Positions 53,022-62,135 of a stretch of DNA of 64,000 nt are shown here, one piece after another (the stretch's first letter is position 1; each line of letters opens with the position of its first letter). The stretch spans positions 1-64,000 of the forward strand of contig JBBQSA010000012.1 of assembly GCA_038214295.1 (NCBI GenBank), written 5' to 3'. Under the pieces are notes generated by a model. The model was not told the DNA's origin. It searched no databases and saw only the letters and a program-made list of their open reading frames with translations. Both the position numbers and the translations under genes were made by a program. This DNA is from SHZI01 sp038214295 (GTDB lineage Bacteria; Pseudomonadota; Gammaproteobacteria; Steroidobacterales; GCA-2729495).

Positions 53022-55235
53022 ATGGACTCAGGTTTCCCTGTGGGCAAGGTGACGCGACGGCGCGTGCTGCGGTCAGCGGGGCAGGTCGCGGCCGGCCTCT
53101 GGCTCGGCATCGAGTTGCCCGGCGATGTGCTCGCGCAATCGACAGCGGCGGCGGGCCCGCCGCCACGCACGACCTTCAACGAACCCCAGCTGGCGGCGTA
53201 CCTGGAAATCACAGCGGACAACGTGGTGCGCGTGGCACTGCCTGATGCCGAAATGGGCCAGGGCGTCTACAGCGCGCTGCCGCTGATCCTGGCCGACGAG
53301 CTCGGCGCAGACTGGGCGCTGGTCGAGGTCCGGCAAACGGGGGCCGACGACCGCCTCGCCAACCCCATGAAGGGCTTCCAGGCCACGGGCCGCAGCCTCA
53401 GTGTGCGCGGTTACTACGCTTTGCTGCGCAGGCTCGGCGCCACGGCCCGCCAGCTGCTATGTACAGCGGCGGCGGCGCGCTGGAGCGTGCCGGCCGCCGA
53501 GTGCCGTACCGAACAGGGCAGCGTCCGGCACGCGCGCTCCGGACGGCAGGCGACCTTTGCCGAATTGCTGGAAGCGGCCGCCGCGCTGCCACTGCCGCTC
53601 GAGATTCACCTGCGGACGCCGGACGAGCTGCAGCTGATCGGCCGCGACGTGCCGCGCAAGGACATCCCCGCCAAGGTGGCGGGCACGGCAGAATTCAGCA
53701 GTGATGTGCGACTTCCCGGCATGCTGGTGGCGGCCATCGCGCACAGCCCCGTGTTCGGCAGTGCGCTCGAGTCGCTGGACGAGGCTGCGGCCCTCGCTGG
53801 CCCCGGTGTGCGCGCCGTCGTGCGCCTGCCGTCGGCCGTGGCGGTCGTTGCCGGGGACTTCTGGCAGGCGAGCCGCGCCCTCGGCCGCCTGCGGCCCACC
53901 TTTGCGCCAGGCCCGAACGACACGGTTGATTCGGCGACGCTGGGCGCGGCCCGTGCCGCCGGTCTCCGCGAGCCGGGCGTGCCCGTGCAGTCAGTGGGCG
54001 ATGCCGAGGCCCGGATCGCGGCGGCGGATCGCCAGCTTGAGTTCGTCTACGAGGTGCCCTATCTCGCGCACGCCACGATGGAGCCCATGTGCTGCGTGGC
54101 CTGGGTGCGCGCTGGCGACTGCGATCTCTGGGCGCCCACCCAGGGGCCGGGGCGCCTGCGGAATGAGGTGGCCCGCGAGCTGAACATCGAGCCGGGCCGC
54201 GTGCGCATCACGCGGAGTTTCATCGGTGGCGGTTTCGGGCGCCGCTGGCAGCCGGATTTCGGCATCGAGGCGGCGCTGATTTCGAAAGCGGTCAACGCGC
54301 CGGTGAAGCTGCTCTGGTCCCGGGAAGAGGACATGCAGCACGACTTCTACCGTCCCGCGATGCACATGCGCGTGCGGGCGGGCCTCGCCAGTGGCCGGCG
54401 CGGCGCGGCAGGTATCGCCGGCGTCGACATCACGCTGTCCGGGGCCCTGCTGAGCAGCTGGGGCAAGCCGCCAGTGTCGAACCCGAAGCCGGATCCGCAG
54501 CTGACGGGTGGGCTCACGGCGATGCCGTACGCGCTGCCGGACTACCGCATTCGCTGGGTGCCGCAAACGACGCACGTGCCGATCGGCGTGTGGCGGTCCG
54601 TGGCGCATTCGCACAACGTGTTCGCGATCGAAAGCGCGCTCGACGAGCTGGCAGTGGCGTCCGGTGAAGACCCGCTGCGCCTGCGCCTGGACCTGCTCAA
54701 GGCGTCGCCTCGTCACCAGCGGGTGCTCGCCGCGCTGGCGAAGCAGGCGAAGTGGCGCCGCCGGGATACGCGTGGCCAAGCGAGCGGCCAGGCGAGTAAA
54801 GAGGGCCGTGGGCTCGCCATCGCCGAGTACGCGTCCTCGATCATCGCCCTGGTGGCCGATGTGCAGGTTCTGCCCGAAGGCCGTGTGCGCGTCCTGCGCC
54901 TGACGGTCGCCGTGGACTGCGGCGCCGCCATCCAGCCGGACAACGTGCGCGCCCAGGTCGAGGGCGGCCTCCTCTACGGACTCACGGCGGCGCTGTACGG
55001 CGAGATTCGCATCGAGCAGGGTCGCGCGGTCCAGTCCAACTTCTTCGACTACCGGATGATGACCCTGGCCGACTGTCCCGAGATCGACGTGCTGGTGCTG
55101 CCGGGCGGTGACGAGCCCGGCGGGGTCGGCGAGCTGGCCACGCCGCCCGTGGCTCCCGCCCTGGCCAACGCGGTCTTCGCCGCCACCGGCAAGCGTGTCC
55201 GCGAGTTGCCCCTGGCCCGGCACGGCCTCGCGTGA
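53022..55235 (+). CDS. Isoquinoline 1-oxidoreductase beta-type molybdoprotein (xanthine oxidase family), Tat-exported
   Basis: A 737-residue molybdenum hydroxylase large subunit of the IorB/aldehyde-dehydrogenase type that binds mono-pyranopterin MCD. TRRRVLRSAG (11-20) is a Tat signal ending near VLAQS. Two molybdopterin-binding halves follow: VRVALPDAEMGQGVYSALP, RDVPRKDIPAKVAGTAEF, FIGGGFGRRWQPDFG, and the C-terminal GGVGELATPPVAPALANA with the catalytic Glu. Such proteins hydroxylate N-heterocycles or oxidise aldehydes with a separate [2Fe-2S] subunit (IorA); none is encoded here, so the electron path is unknown. The ATG at 53022 has GAGG six bases upstream; an ATG at 52995 is possible. 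It overlaps the next gene by ATGA. Confidence 0.9.
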   Translation: MDSGFPVGKVTRRRVLRSAGQVAAGLWLGIELPGDVLAQSTAAAGPPPRTTFNEPQLAAYLEITADNVVRVALPDAEMGQGVYSALPLILADELGADWALVEVRQTGADDRLANPMKGFQATGRSLSVRGYYALLRRLGATARQLLCTAAAARWSVPAAECRTEQGSVRHARSGRQATFAELLEAAAALPLPLEIHLRTPDELQLIGRDVPRKDIPAKVAGTAEFSSDVRLPGMLVAAIAHSPVFGSALESLDEAAALAGPGVRAVVRLPSAVAVVAGDFWQASRALGRLRPTFAPGPNDTVDSATLGAARAAGLREPGVPVQSVGDAEARIAAADRQLEFVYEVPYLAHATMEPMCCVAWVRAGDCDLWAPTQGPGRLRNEVARELNIEPGRVRITRSFIGGGFGRRWQPDFGIEAALISKAVNAPVKLLWSREEDMQHDFYRPAMHMRVRAGLASGRRGAAGIAGVDITLSGALLSSWGKPPVSNPKPDPQLTGGLTAMPYALPDYRIRWVPQTTHVPIGVWRSVAHSHNVFAIESALDELAVASGEDPLRLRLDLLKASPRHQRVLAALAKQAKWRRRDTRGQASGQASKEGRGLAIAEYASSIIALVADVQVLPEGRVRVLRLTVAVDCGAAIQPDNVRAQVEGGLLYGLTAALYGEIRIEQGRAVQSNFFDYRMMTLADCPEIDVLVLPGGDEPGGVGELATPPVAPALANAVFAATGKRVRELPLARHGLA

Positions 55236-56164
55236 TGAGGGTCCAGGTCCGGTTCTGGTTCCTGTACGTGTTCCTCGTGCCGGCGCTTGCCGTCCTGTCT
55301 GCCTGCACGGCCACCGGCCTCGAGCCTGGCAAGGTCGTTCGTGACTGCCCGGCCTGTCCGGATCTCGTCGTGGTCCCGGCCGGACGTTTCAGCATGGGTG
55401 CGGAGGGTGGTGAGGAGGGCCGGCCCGAGGGCCCGGTCCGGGAGATCCGCCTGTTCAGGGCCTTCGCCGTGGGCGTGACGGAGGTGACGCAGGAGCAGTT
55501 CGCGGCCTTCGTGGTCGCCACGGGCCGCGTGCTTCCCGGCGGCTGCCGGACCTGGGACGGCAAGGCCTGGCAATACCCGCCGGACGGTGACTGGACCAAC
55601 CCGGGCTACGGCCGCGTGCCTTTTGCGGACGAGCCGGTGACCTGCGTCAGCTGGCGTGACGCCCGGGACTACGCCGCCTGGCTCGCCGGGCGCACGGGCA
55701 AGCCCTACCGGCTGCTCTCGGAAGCCGAGTGGGAGTACGTGGCGCGGGCGGGGTCGACGGGCGTGTTTCCCTGGCCTGCCGGCGACGCCGAGCCTTGCAA
55801 CGCGGGTAACGTCTACGACCAGTCAGGCGCGCGTGTGAACGGCTTCGACTGGGAGCCCTTTGCCTGCGACGACGGCTACGGCCAGGCCGCCCCGGTGGGC
55901 TCCTTCACCGCGAACGCCTTTGGTCTCAAGGATGTGCTGGGCAACGTCTGGGAATGGACGGCGGACTGCTACGTGGCGCCCTATCCCGCCAGTCCCGCCG
56001 ACGGCAGCCCGGTAACGGTGGACGGCGATTGCCCGCAGCGGGCCGTGCGTGGCGGCAGCTGGATCTCGCGACCCAGCCGGCAGCGTGTGACCTTCCGCGG
56101 CCGCGATCCGGAGGACGCCCGCTACTCCTTCTTCGGCATTCGCGTCGCGCGGGACCTGCGCTGA
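55232..56164 (+). CDS. Formylglycine-generating-enzyme-like (SUMF1) lipoprotein
   Basis: A 310-residue protein with a lipoprotein signal (ALAVLSAC, Cys25 acylated). The SUMF1/FGE domain spans about 43-308: VVPAGRFSMGAEGGEEGRP, ITEVTQEQF-like GVTEVTQEQFAAFV, CVSWRDARDYAAWLAGRTG, RLLSEAEWEYVARAG, LGNVWEWTADCY and RGGSWISRPSRQRV. The two redox Cys that make a true FGE active follow RGGSW in characterised enzymes and are missing here, so sulfatase activation is unlikely; binding or scaffold roles are known for such relatives. ATGA overlap with the molybdoprotein gene and 8 bp to the amine oxidase gene suggest one exported complex or pathway. Confidence 0.88.
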   Translation: MMRVQVRFWFLYVFLVPALAVLSACTATGLEPGKVVRDCPACPDLVVVPAGRFSMGAEGGEEGRPEGPVREIRLFRAFAVGVTEVTQEQFAAFVVATGRVLPGGCRTWDGKAWQYPPDGDWTNPGYGRVPFADEPVTCVSWRDARDYAAWLAGRTGKPYRLLSEAEWEYVARAGSTGVFPWPAGDAEPCNAGNVYDQSGARVNGFDWEPFACDDGYGQAAPVGSFTANAFGLKDVLGNVWEWTADCYVAPYPASPADGSPVTVDGDCPQRAVRGGSWISRPSRQRVTFRGRDPEDARYSFFGIRVARDLR

Positions 56165-56172
56165 GGTGGCCC

Positions 56173-57594
56173 ATGACGATCCGTAACTGGTCTCGCCGGC
56201 GCACGCTGAAGCTGCTGGCAGGCGCCGCCGTGGCCCCGCTCGCCGGCGCGTGTAGCGGGGGCGAGCCTGTCGATGTACTCATCGCCGGCGCCGGCATCGC
56301 CGGGCTCTACGCCGCCTGGCTGCTGGAAGAGCAGGGCGTGCGGGTCCGTGTCCTCGAGGCCAGTGGCCGGGTTGGCGGCCGGCTGATGACGCTGCACCAG
56401 TTGCCGGGCACCCCGGAGGCCGGCGGCCAGACCCTGGATGCCATGTACGCGCGCACCTTCGCCGCCTGCGAGCGGCTGGGCCTCAGCGTCTATCCGCGCA
56501 CGCCCTTCGCCGTGCCGGGACGGGTGGTCAGCAGTGGCGGTGCACTGGTTACCCAGGCCGACTGGCCGGACAGTCCTCAAAACGCGCTATCTGCCGGTGA
56601 GCGCCAGTTACTGCCGGACGAGCTCGCCAACTTCTACCTGGACGCCCACAACCCGCTGGTCAACCTGGATGACTGGCGGCGGCCGGGCTTTGCGGAGTTT
56701 GATGACCGCTCGTTTCTCGACGAGCTCCGCAGTCGCGGTGCTTCGCCCGCCGCGCTCACGTGGATGGAGGAGCTCTACGACGGGCTCGGTCTCGACCAGG
56801 TGTCCGCGCTGTTCGCCTATCGCAAGCGGCTGGTCCAGAAGTTCGGCGGCGGCAAGACGTTCCGGATCAGCGGCGGCAGTGCGGGCCTGCCGGAAGCGAT
56901 CGCCGCCCGGCTGCGGAACGAGGTGCGCCTTGGCGAGGAGGTGGTTGCGATCAGCCAGCAGCGCGGCGGCGTCGAGCTGCGCTGCGCGGACGGCGCGCGG
57001 CACCGGGGTCGACTCGCCTTGGTCTCGATCCCGTTCTCGGTGCTCCGGCACGTTCGCCTGAGTCCGTCACCGCCCCCTGATCTGGCGGAACTCGTCGCCA
57101 CGCTGCCCTACAACCGCATCACCCAGGTGCGCCTCGCCTTCCGCGAGCCCTTCTGGGAGCAGGACGGCCTGCCGCCGGCGATGCTCGGCGACGGGCTTTT
57201 CGAGAAGGTGTTTGCCACGCCGGCCGAGAACGGCGAGCTGCACGAGCTGACCGCCTGGCTCGATGGCCGTGGCGCGGAGCGTTTCGATGGCCTGCCCGAA
57301 GCCGACATCGGCCGGCTGGTGCGCCGCGCGGTGGAGGAGGCCCGTCCCGCCGCTCGCGGCCAGCTCGAGGTGGTGAACGTCACCGCCTGGGGCCGGCGGC
57401 CGTTCTCCCGGGGCAGCTACCATTTCTGGGGTATCGGGCAGGTGGCGAGGCTCGGTCCCGCCATGGCGCGCCCCTGGGGCGGGGTCCACTGGATTGGCGA
57501 GCACGCGGCGCAGTTGCAGCAGGGCATCGAAGGCGCGATGGAAGCCGCGGAGCGGGAGGCCGGGGCGGTCCTTGCCCGGCTGGGGCAGGCCTGA
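56173..57594 (+). CDS. Flavin-containing amine oxidase, Tat-exported, possible lipoprotein
   Basis: A 473-residue FAD-dependent oxidase. SRRRTLKLLAGAAVAPLAGAC (from residue 7) is a Tat signal with a lipobox-like AGAC, imperfect because Leu is at -4. The Rossmann loop is LIAGAGIAGLYAAWLLE, followed by ASGRVGGRL, the amine-oxidase GG-doublet motif, and the C-terminal FAD contact WIGEHAAQLQQGIEGAMEA. Substrates of the family are mono- and polyamines, amino acids or protoporphyrinogen-like compounds; none can be chosen. Together with the two upstream genes it forms a three-gene exported redox operon. Confidence 0.85.
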   Translation: MTIRNWSRRRTLKLLAGAAVAPLAGACSGGEPVDVLIAGAGIAGLYAAWLLEEQGVRVRVLEASGRVGGRLMTLHQLPGTPEAGGQTLDAMYARTFAACERLGLSVYPRTPFAVPGRVVSSGGALVTQADWPDSPQNALSAGERQLLPDELANFYLDAHNPLVNLDDWRRPGFAEFDDRSFLDELRSRGASPAALTWMEELYDGLGLDQVSALFAYRKRLVQKFGGGKTFRISGGSAGLPEAIAARLRNEVRLGEEVVAISQQRGGVELRCADGARHRGRLALVSIPFSVLRHVRLSPSPPPDLAELVATLPYNRITQVRLAFREPFWEQDGLPPAMLGDGLFEKVFATPAENGELHELTAWLDGRGAERFDGLPEADIGRLVRRAVEEARPAARGQLEVVNVTAWGRRPFSRGSYHFWGIGQVARLGPAMARPWGGVHWIGEHAAQLQQGIEGAMEAAEREAGAVLARLGQA

Positions 57595-57700
57595 GCCGGT
57601 CCCGGATGGCTACGTTCCACCCGGCCGGGACGGGCCCGGCGCGGTGCTAAAGTAGTCTCACGCAGCCGGTCAGCACTCGGGATGACCGCCTTTAATATTT

Positions 57701-59278
57701 ATGGAGTTCAATAGTTTGGCTACTAAACCTGAGGCAATCAGACCACAATCCGCGGCCGCCCCGGCGCCGCTGCGGACCGGCGCCGAGTACATCGAGAGCC
57801 TGCGCGGGCGGAAGCTGCGCGTGTTCCTGTTCGGGGAGCTCGTCGGGGAGCCCGTCGATCACCCGATGATCCGGCCCTCCATCAACGCGGTGGCGGAAAC
57901 CTACGACCTGGCGGTCCGCAACCCGGAGCTCGGCACGGCGCTGTCGCCCTACACCGGCGAGCGCATCAACCGCTTCCTGCATGTCGCCGGTAGCGCCCAC
58001 GACCTGGTCCTGCAGAACAAGATGCAGCGCCGGCTGGGCCAGCTCACCGGTACCTGCTTCCAGCGCTGCGTCGGCATGGACGCGCTCAACGCGCTGCACT
58101 CGGTAACCTTCGAGATCGACGAGCAGCACGGCACGGGCTACCACGGCCGCTTCATCGACTTCGTCACCCGCATGCAGCGCCGGGGCTACGTCATCGGCGG
58201 TGCCATGACCGACGTGAAGGGGGACCGGGGCAAGGCGCCCCATGAACAGGCGGACCCCGATCTCTTCGTGCACGTGAGCCGGCGCACGGCGGAGGGCGTG
58301 TACCTCAAGGGCGCCAAGGCGCACCAGACCGGCTGTCTCAATTCGCACTGGCTGCTCGTGATGCCGACAATGCGTCTCGGTCCGAAAGACAAGGACTACG
58401 CCATCGTCGGTGCCATTCCTGTTGATGCCGCGGGCATTACCTACCTCTATGGCCGCCAGTCCTGTGACACCCGCAGTATGGAGGGTGGCGACATCGATCC
58501 TGGCAACAAGCGCTTCGGCGGCCAGGAAGCCATGATCATCCTCGATGATGTCTTTGTGCCCTGGGACCACATTTTCATGGACGGCGAAGTGGATTACGCA
58601 GCCATGCTGGTCGAGCGCTTCACCACCTATCACCGGCGCAGCTACGTCTGCAAGTCCGGCGTCGGCGACGTGCTGATTGGCGCGGCGGCGACCATCGCTG
58701 ACTTCAACGGTGTCGACAAGGTGTCCCACATCAAGGACAAGCTCGTGGAGATGACGCACCTCAACGAGACGATCTACTCCACGGGCATTGCCTCCAGTCA
58801 CCAGGCCGTGCCGCTGAAGTCCGGCGTGTACATCTGCGACGACATGATCGCCAACGTCTGCAAGCACCACGTCACGCGCTTTCCCTACGAGATCAGCCGC
58901 CTCGCCCAGGACCTCGCGGGCGGCCTGATGGTGACCCTGCCCTCCGAACAGGACCTGCGGCACCCGGAGGTGGGCGAACTGATCCGCAAGTACCTGAAGG
59001 GCAGGGCGGACATCCCCACCGAGGACCGCATGCGGGTCCTGCGGCTCATCGAGAACATGACACTGGGGCGGAACGCCGTGGGTTATCTCACCGAGTCGAT
59101 GCACGGCGCCGGTTCGCCCCAGGCCCAGCGCATCCAGATTGGCCGCCAGATGCAGCTGGAATTCAAGAAGCAGTTGGCGAAAACGCTCGCCGGCGTTGGT
59201 CCGGACACGGCAGCCGAGGTGAGCCGGGACCTCACCGAGTACATGGCGCGGGTGTTCCAGACGGATAAGCCTGAGTGA
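57701..59278 (+). CDS. 4-hydroxybutyryl-CoA dehydratase / 4-HPA 3-hydroxylase family protein
   Basis: A 525-residue flavoprotein of the acyl-CoA-dehydrogenase-like fold. It has the [4Fe-4S] ligand pattern of AbfD from Clostridium aminobutyricum (Cys99, Cys103, His292, Cys299): here Cys119, Cys123 (TCFQRC), His311 and Cys317 (HRRSYVCKSG). The His-Cys spacing is one residue shorter than in AbfD. Other blocks (GCLNSHWLLVMPT, KSGVGDVLIGAA, YEISRLAQDLAGGL) are family-typical. If the cluster forms, the enzyme would dehydrate a 4-hydroxyacyl-CoA; if not, it is a two-component flavin monooxygenase. ATG 57701 lies just after TTTAATATTT. GTGA overlap with the aldehyde dehydrogenase gene. Confidence 0.85.
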   Translation: MEFNSLATKPEAIRPQSAAAPAPLRTGAEYIESLRGRKLRVFLFGELVGEPVDHPMIRPSINAVAETYDLAVRNPELGTALSPYTGERINRFLHVAGSAHDLVLQNKMQRRLGQLTGTCFQRCVGMDALNALHSVTFEIDEQHGTGYHGRFIDFVTRMQRRGYVIGGAMTDVKGDRGKAPHEQADPDLFVHVSRRTAEGVYLKGAKAHQTGCLNSHWLLVMPTMRLGPKDKDYAIVGAIPVDAAGITYLYGRQSCDTRSMEGGDIDPGNKRFGGQEAMIILDDVFVPWDHIFMDGEVDYAAMLVERFTTYHRRSYVCKSGVGDVLIGAAATIADFNGVDKVSHIKDKLVEMTHLNETIYSTGIASSHQAVPLKSGVYICDDMIANVCKHHVTRFPYEISRLAQDLAGGLMVTLPSEQDLRHPEVGELIRKYLKGRADIPTEDRMRVLRLIENMTLGRNAVGYLTESMHGAGSPQAQRIQIGRQMQLEFKKQLAKTLAGVGPDTAAEVSRDLTEYMARVFQTDKPE

Positions 59279-60672
59279 TCGAGGTTCGCAATCCCCGCAC
59301 GGGGCAGCACGACTTCACGTTCATGCCGCCCACCGGCGCCGAGGTAGCGGCCCGCTGCGTCGAGCTTCGCAAGGCCCAGCCCGGCTGGTGGCAGGACGGC
59401 ATGGAGCAGCGCATCGCGGCGCTCCGGCGCTGGGCGGAGGCTATCGATGCGCATCACGACACCATCGCGGCCGCGCTGGCGATCGACACGGGGCGGGTAG
59501 CTATCGCCGCCGGTGAAGTTCGTAGTGCCTCCCGCAATATCCGCCGCTGGTGCGACTACGGCCCGACGCTGATCGGCACGCCGCTGTACGAGTCCGGCAT
59601 CATGCCGAGCCTCCGCTACAGCCACCAGCTGGTGCCGTACCCGCTAGTCGGGGCAATCAGTCCCTGGAATTTTCCCGTGGCGCTGTCGTTGATCGACACG
59701 GTGCCTGCCCTGCTGGCCGGCTGCGCCGTATTCGTGAAACCCAGCGAGGTCACGCCACGCTTCGTCGATCCCCTGAAGAAATCGCTGGCCGAAGTGCCCG
59801 AGCTGGCCCGCGTGCTCGCCATTGAGGCGGGCGACGGGGGCACCGGCGCGGCGCTCGTCGGCCAGGTGGATGTCGTCTGTTTCACGGGGAGCGTGGCGAC
59901 GGGCCGCAAGGTGGCGGTGGCCGCCGCCGAGCGCTTCATCCCGGCCTTCCTCGAACTCGGCGGCAAGGACCCGGCCATCATCCTGCCGTCGGCCAACCTG
60001 GAGGACGCTGCTGACGCGATCCTGCGAGGCTCGGTGGTGGCGAGCGGCCAGGTCTGCCTCGCCCTGGAGCGGGTCTACGTGCACGAGTCCCGGCACGACG
60101 CTTTCGTGGACCTGCTCGTCAGCAAGGCGAAACAGGTGCAGCTGAACTACCCCGACATCAACCGTGGCGACCTGGGGCCGCTGATCTTCGACAGGCAGGC
60201 GGACATCATCGATGCCCATCTGGATGACGCCGTGGCGAAAGGCGCGACCATCCGCTGCGGCGGCAAGAGCGAGAACCTGGGCGGTGGCCGCTATTGCCGG
60301 GCCACGGTGGTGACCGACGTAGATCACACGATGAAGCTCATGATCGACGAGACCTTCGGCCCTGTGATCCCCGTGATGAGCTACAGGACCGTTGACGAGG
60401 CCGTGGCTCTCGCCAACGACTCGGAGTACGGGCTGTCCGCCGCGGTCTTCGCCGGCACCCTCGACGAAGCCCGGGCCGTCGCGGAGCGGGTCAACGCGGG
60501 GGGCTTAAGCCTCAACGACGCGGCCCTCACCCGGGAAACCTACGAGGCCGAGAAGAACTCCTTCGGTTACTCAGGGCTGGGTGGCTCACGCATGGGCGCG
60601 GCGGGGCTGCTGCGGTTCTACCGGAAGAAGGCCCTGCTGATGCAGACGGGCAAGCCGGCGAGGCTCGTGTGA
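59275..60672 (+). CDS. Aldehyde dehydrogenase family protein
   Basis: A 465-residue NAD(P)+-dependent aldehyde dehydrogenase. ISPWNFPVALSLID, FTGSVATGRKVA (cofactor loop), the general-base Glu in FLELGGKDP and the nucleophile Cys in SGQVCLALERVYV are all present. The length suits the succinate-semialdehyde or benzaldehyde dehydrogenase range. It starts at GTG 59275, whose GTGA overlaps the upstream stop, so the two proteins are made together: with a 4-hydroxybutyryl-CoA dehydratase-like partner, a C4 semialdehyde is a reasonable but unproven substrate. Confidence 0.9.
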   Translation: MIEVRNPRTGQHDFTFMPPTGAEVAARCVELRKAQPGWWQDGMEQRIAALRRWAEAIDAHHDTIAAALAIDTGRVAIAAGEVRSASRNIRRWCDYGPTLIGTPLYESGIMPSLRYSHQLVPYPLVGAISPWNFPVALSLIDTVPALLAGCAVFVKPSEVTPRFVDPLKKSLAEVPELARVLAIEAGDGGTGAALVGQVDVVCFTGSVATGRKVAVAAAERFIPAFLELGGKDPAIILPSANLEDAADAILRGSVVASGQVCLALERVYVHESRHDAFVDLLVSKAKQVQLNYPDINRGDLGPLIFDRQADIIDAHLDDAVAKGATIRCGGKSENLGGGRYCRATVVTDVDHTMKLMIDETFGPVIPVMSYRTVDEAVALANDSEYGLSAAVFAGTLDEARAVAERVNAGGLSLNDAALTRETYEAEKNSFGYSGLGGSRMGAAGLLRFYRKKALLMQTGKPARLV

Positions 60673-60726
60673 GGGCGGAGTTTCAGCTATAAGAGTCGTT
60701 GTATTCTGACGGCTGCGGGAGGCGCG

Positions 60727-61161
60727 ATGGTCTGGTGGGGCTGGATGGTAGTTGGCGTCCTGTTGCTGGGCGCCGAGCTCTTCATCATCGAGGCGGACTT
60801 CTTCCTCGTGTTCCTGGGTGCCGCCGCGGTCGTTACCGGGCTGCTGAGCGTGGCCGTACCGGCCATCCCGAACTGGGCCCAATGGCTCGTGTTTGCGGCC
60901 CTGGCGCTGGTGTCGATGCTCGTGTTCCGCAAGCGCGTGTACCACCTGCTGCGCCGGAACGTGCCGGACATGGCTGACGACATGCTGCGGGAGGAGTTGT
61001 TGTTGCCGGTCGGCCTGCCGGTCGATGGCAGCTGCCGTGTGGAGCTGCGCGGCTCCACGTGGACGGCCCGCAACGTGGGCCAGGTGGCCATACCCCCGGG
61101 CGTCAGGGTGCAGGTGGTGGGCGTCGATGGCATCACCCTGCGCGTTACAGCCCGGAACTGA
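60727..61161 (+). CDS. NfeD-family membrane protein
   Basis: A 144-residue short NfeD protein. Two or three N-terminal helices (WWGWMVVGVLLLGAELFII, NWAQWLVFAALALVSMLVF) are followed by a C-terminal OB-fold-like domain (LLLPVGLPVDGSCRVELRGS, GVRVQVVGVDGITLRV). Such proteins are encoded with SPFH/stomatin proteins, as here, and are thought to scaffold membrane microdomains. The stomatin-like gene starts 20 bp downstream. Confidence 0.88.
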   Translation: MVWWGWMVVGVLLLGAELFIIEADFFLVFLGAAAVVTGLLSVAVPAIPNWAQWLVFAALALVSMLVFRKRVYHLLRRNVPDMADDMLREELLLPVGLPVDGSCRVELRGSTWTARNVGQVAIPPGVRVQVVGVDGITLRVTARN

Positions 61162-61181
61162 ATCAGAAAAGGGGATACGCC

Positions 61182-62135
61182 GTGAGTGGGTTTGCCGTAG
61201 CCGTTGCGATTGCCATCCTCGTCATCATCGTCCTGCTGAAGACCGCAGTCGTGGTACCCCAGCAGAGCGCTTTCGTCATCGAGTACCTCGGCAAGTTCAG
61301 CCGGACCCTCCAGGCTGGTTTCCACATTCTCGTGCCCTTCGTTGAGCGCATCGCCTACCGGCACAGCCTGAAGGAGCAGGCCATCGACATTCCCGAGCAG
61401 ACCTGCATTACCAAGGACAACGTGCAGGTCGGCGTGGACGGCGTGCTCTACCTGCGGATCCTGGACCCCCAGCGCACGAGCTACGGCATCACCGACTACA
61501 TCTTCGCGATTATGCAGCTGGCCCAGACCACCCTGCGCAGCGAGATCGGCAAGATCGACCTGGACCGCACCTTCGAGGAGCGGGGAGCGATCAATTCCAA
61601 CGTCGTGATCGAGCTGGACAAGGCCTCCGAGGCCTGGGGCGTGAAGGTCCTCCGTTACGAGATCAAGAACATCAATCCACCCAAGGACGTGCTGTCCGCG
61701 ATGGAGAAGCAGATGCGTGCCGAGCGGGAGAAGCGCGCCGTGGTGCTGAACTCCGAGGGCGAGCGGGACGCCAAGATCAACGAGGCAGAGGGCGACAAGC
61801 AGCGGGTGATCAAGGCGTCGGAAGCCAACCAGCGGCAGCAGATCAACGAGGCCCAGGGTGAGGCCGAGGCGATCCTGGCGGTGGCCACGGCCACGGCCGA
61901 GGGTCTCCGGAAAGTGGCGATGGTGCTGCGAGAGCCCGGCGGCCATGAGGCCATGCAGCTGCGGGTGGCCGAGGAATACGTGGCCCAGTTCGGCAACCTG
62001 GCCAAGGCGGGCAACACGCTTGTCGTGCCGGCCAACCTGACCGACGTGGCGTCCATGATCGCCCTGGCGACCAACCTGGTGCGTCAGCCGGGTACGCCTT
62101 CCTCACCGGCGCCGCCGTTCCCGCCCAGGGCCTGA
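61182..62135 (+). CDS. SPFH/band 7 (stomatin/QmcA-like) protein
   Basis: A 317-residue membrane-microdomain protein. One N-terminal helix (VAVAIAILVIIVLLKTAVVV) anchors it, followed by the band 7 domain (QSAFVIEYLGKFSRTLQAG, ITKDNVQVGVDGVLYLRI, IGKIDLDRTFEERGAIN) and a long coiled coil rich in Ala/Glu/Gln (NSEGERDAKINEAEGDKQRV, ANQRQQINEAQGEAEAIL). GTG at 61182 is preceded by AAAAGGGG. Its gene partner is the NfeD-like protein. Oligomeric rings and roles in membrane protein quality control are known for the family. Its 3' end overlaps that of the convergent MFS gene by about 50 bp. Confidence 0.92.
   Translation: MSGFAVAVAIAILVIIVLLKTAVVVPQQSAFVIEYLGKFSRTLQAGFHILVPFVERIAYRHSLKEQAIDIPEQTCITKDNVQVGVDGVLYLRILDPQRTSYGITDYIFAIMQLAQTTLRSEIGKIDLDRTFEERGAINSNVVIELDKASEAWGVKVLRYEIKNINPPKDVLSAMEKQMRAEREKRAVVLNSEGERDAKINEAEGDKQRVIKASEANQRQQINEAQGEAEAILAVATATAEGLRKVAMVLREPGGHEAMQLRVAEEYVAQFGNLAKAGNTLVVPANLTDVASMIALATNLVRQPGTPSSPAPPFPPRA

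Noticed and set aside
55232..56164. Calling the SUMF1-domain lipoprotein a sulfatase-activating enzyme
   Set aside because: The active-site Cys pair is absent and no sulfatase gene is in the window.
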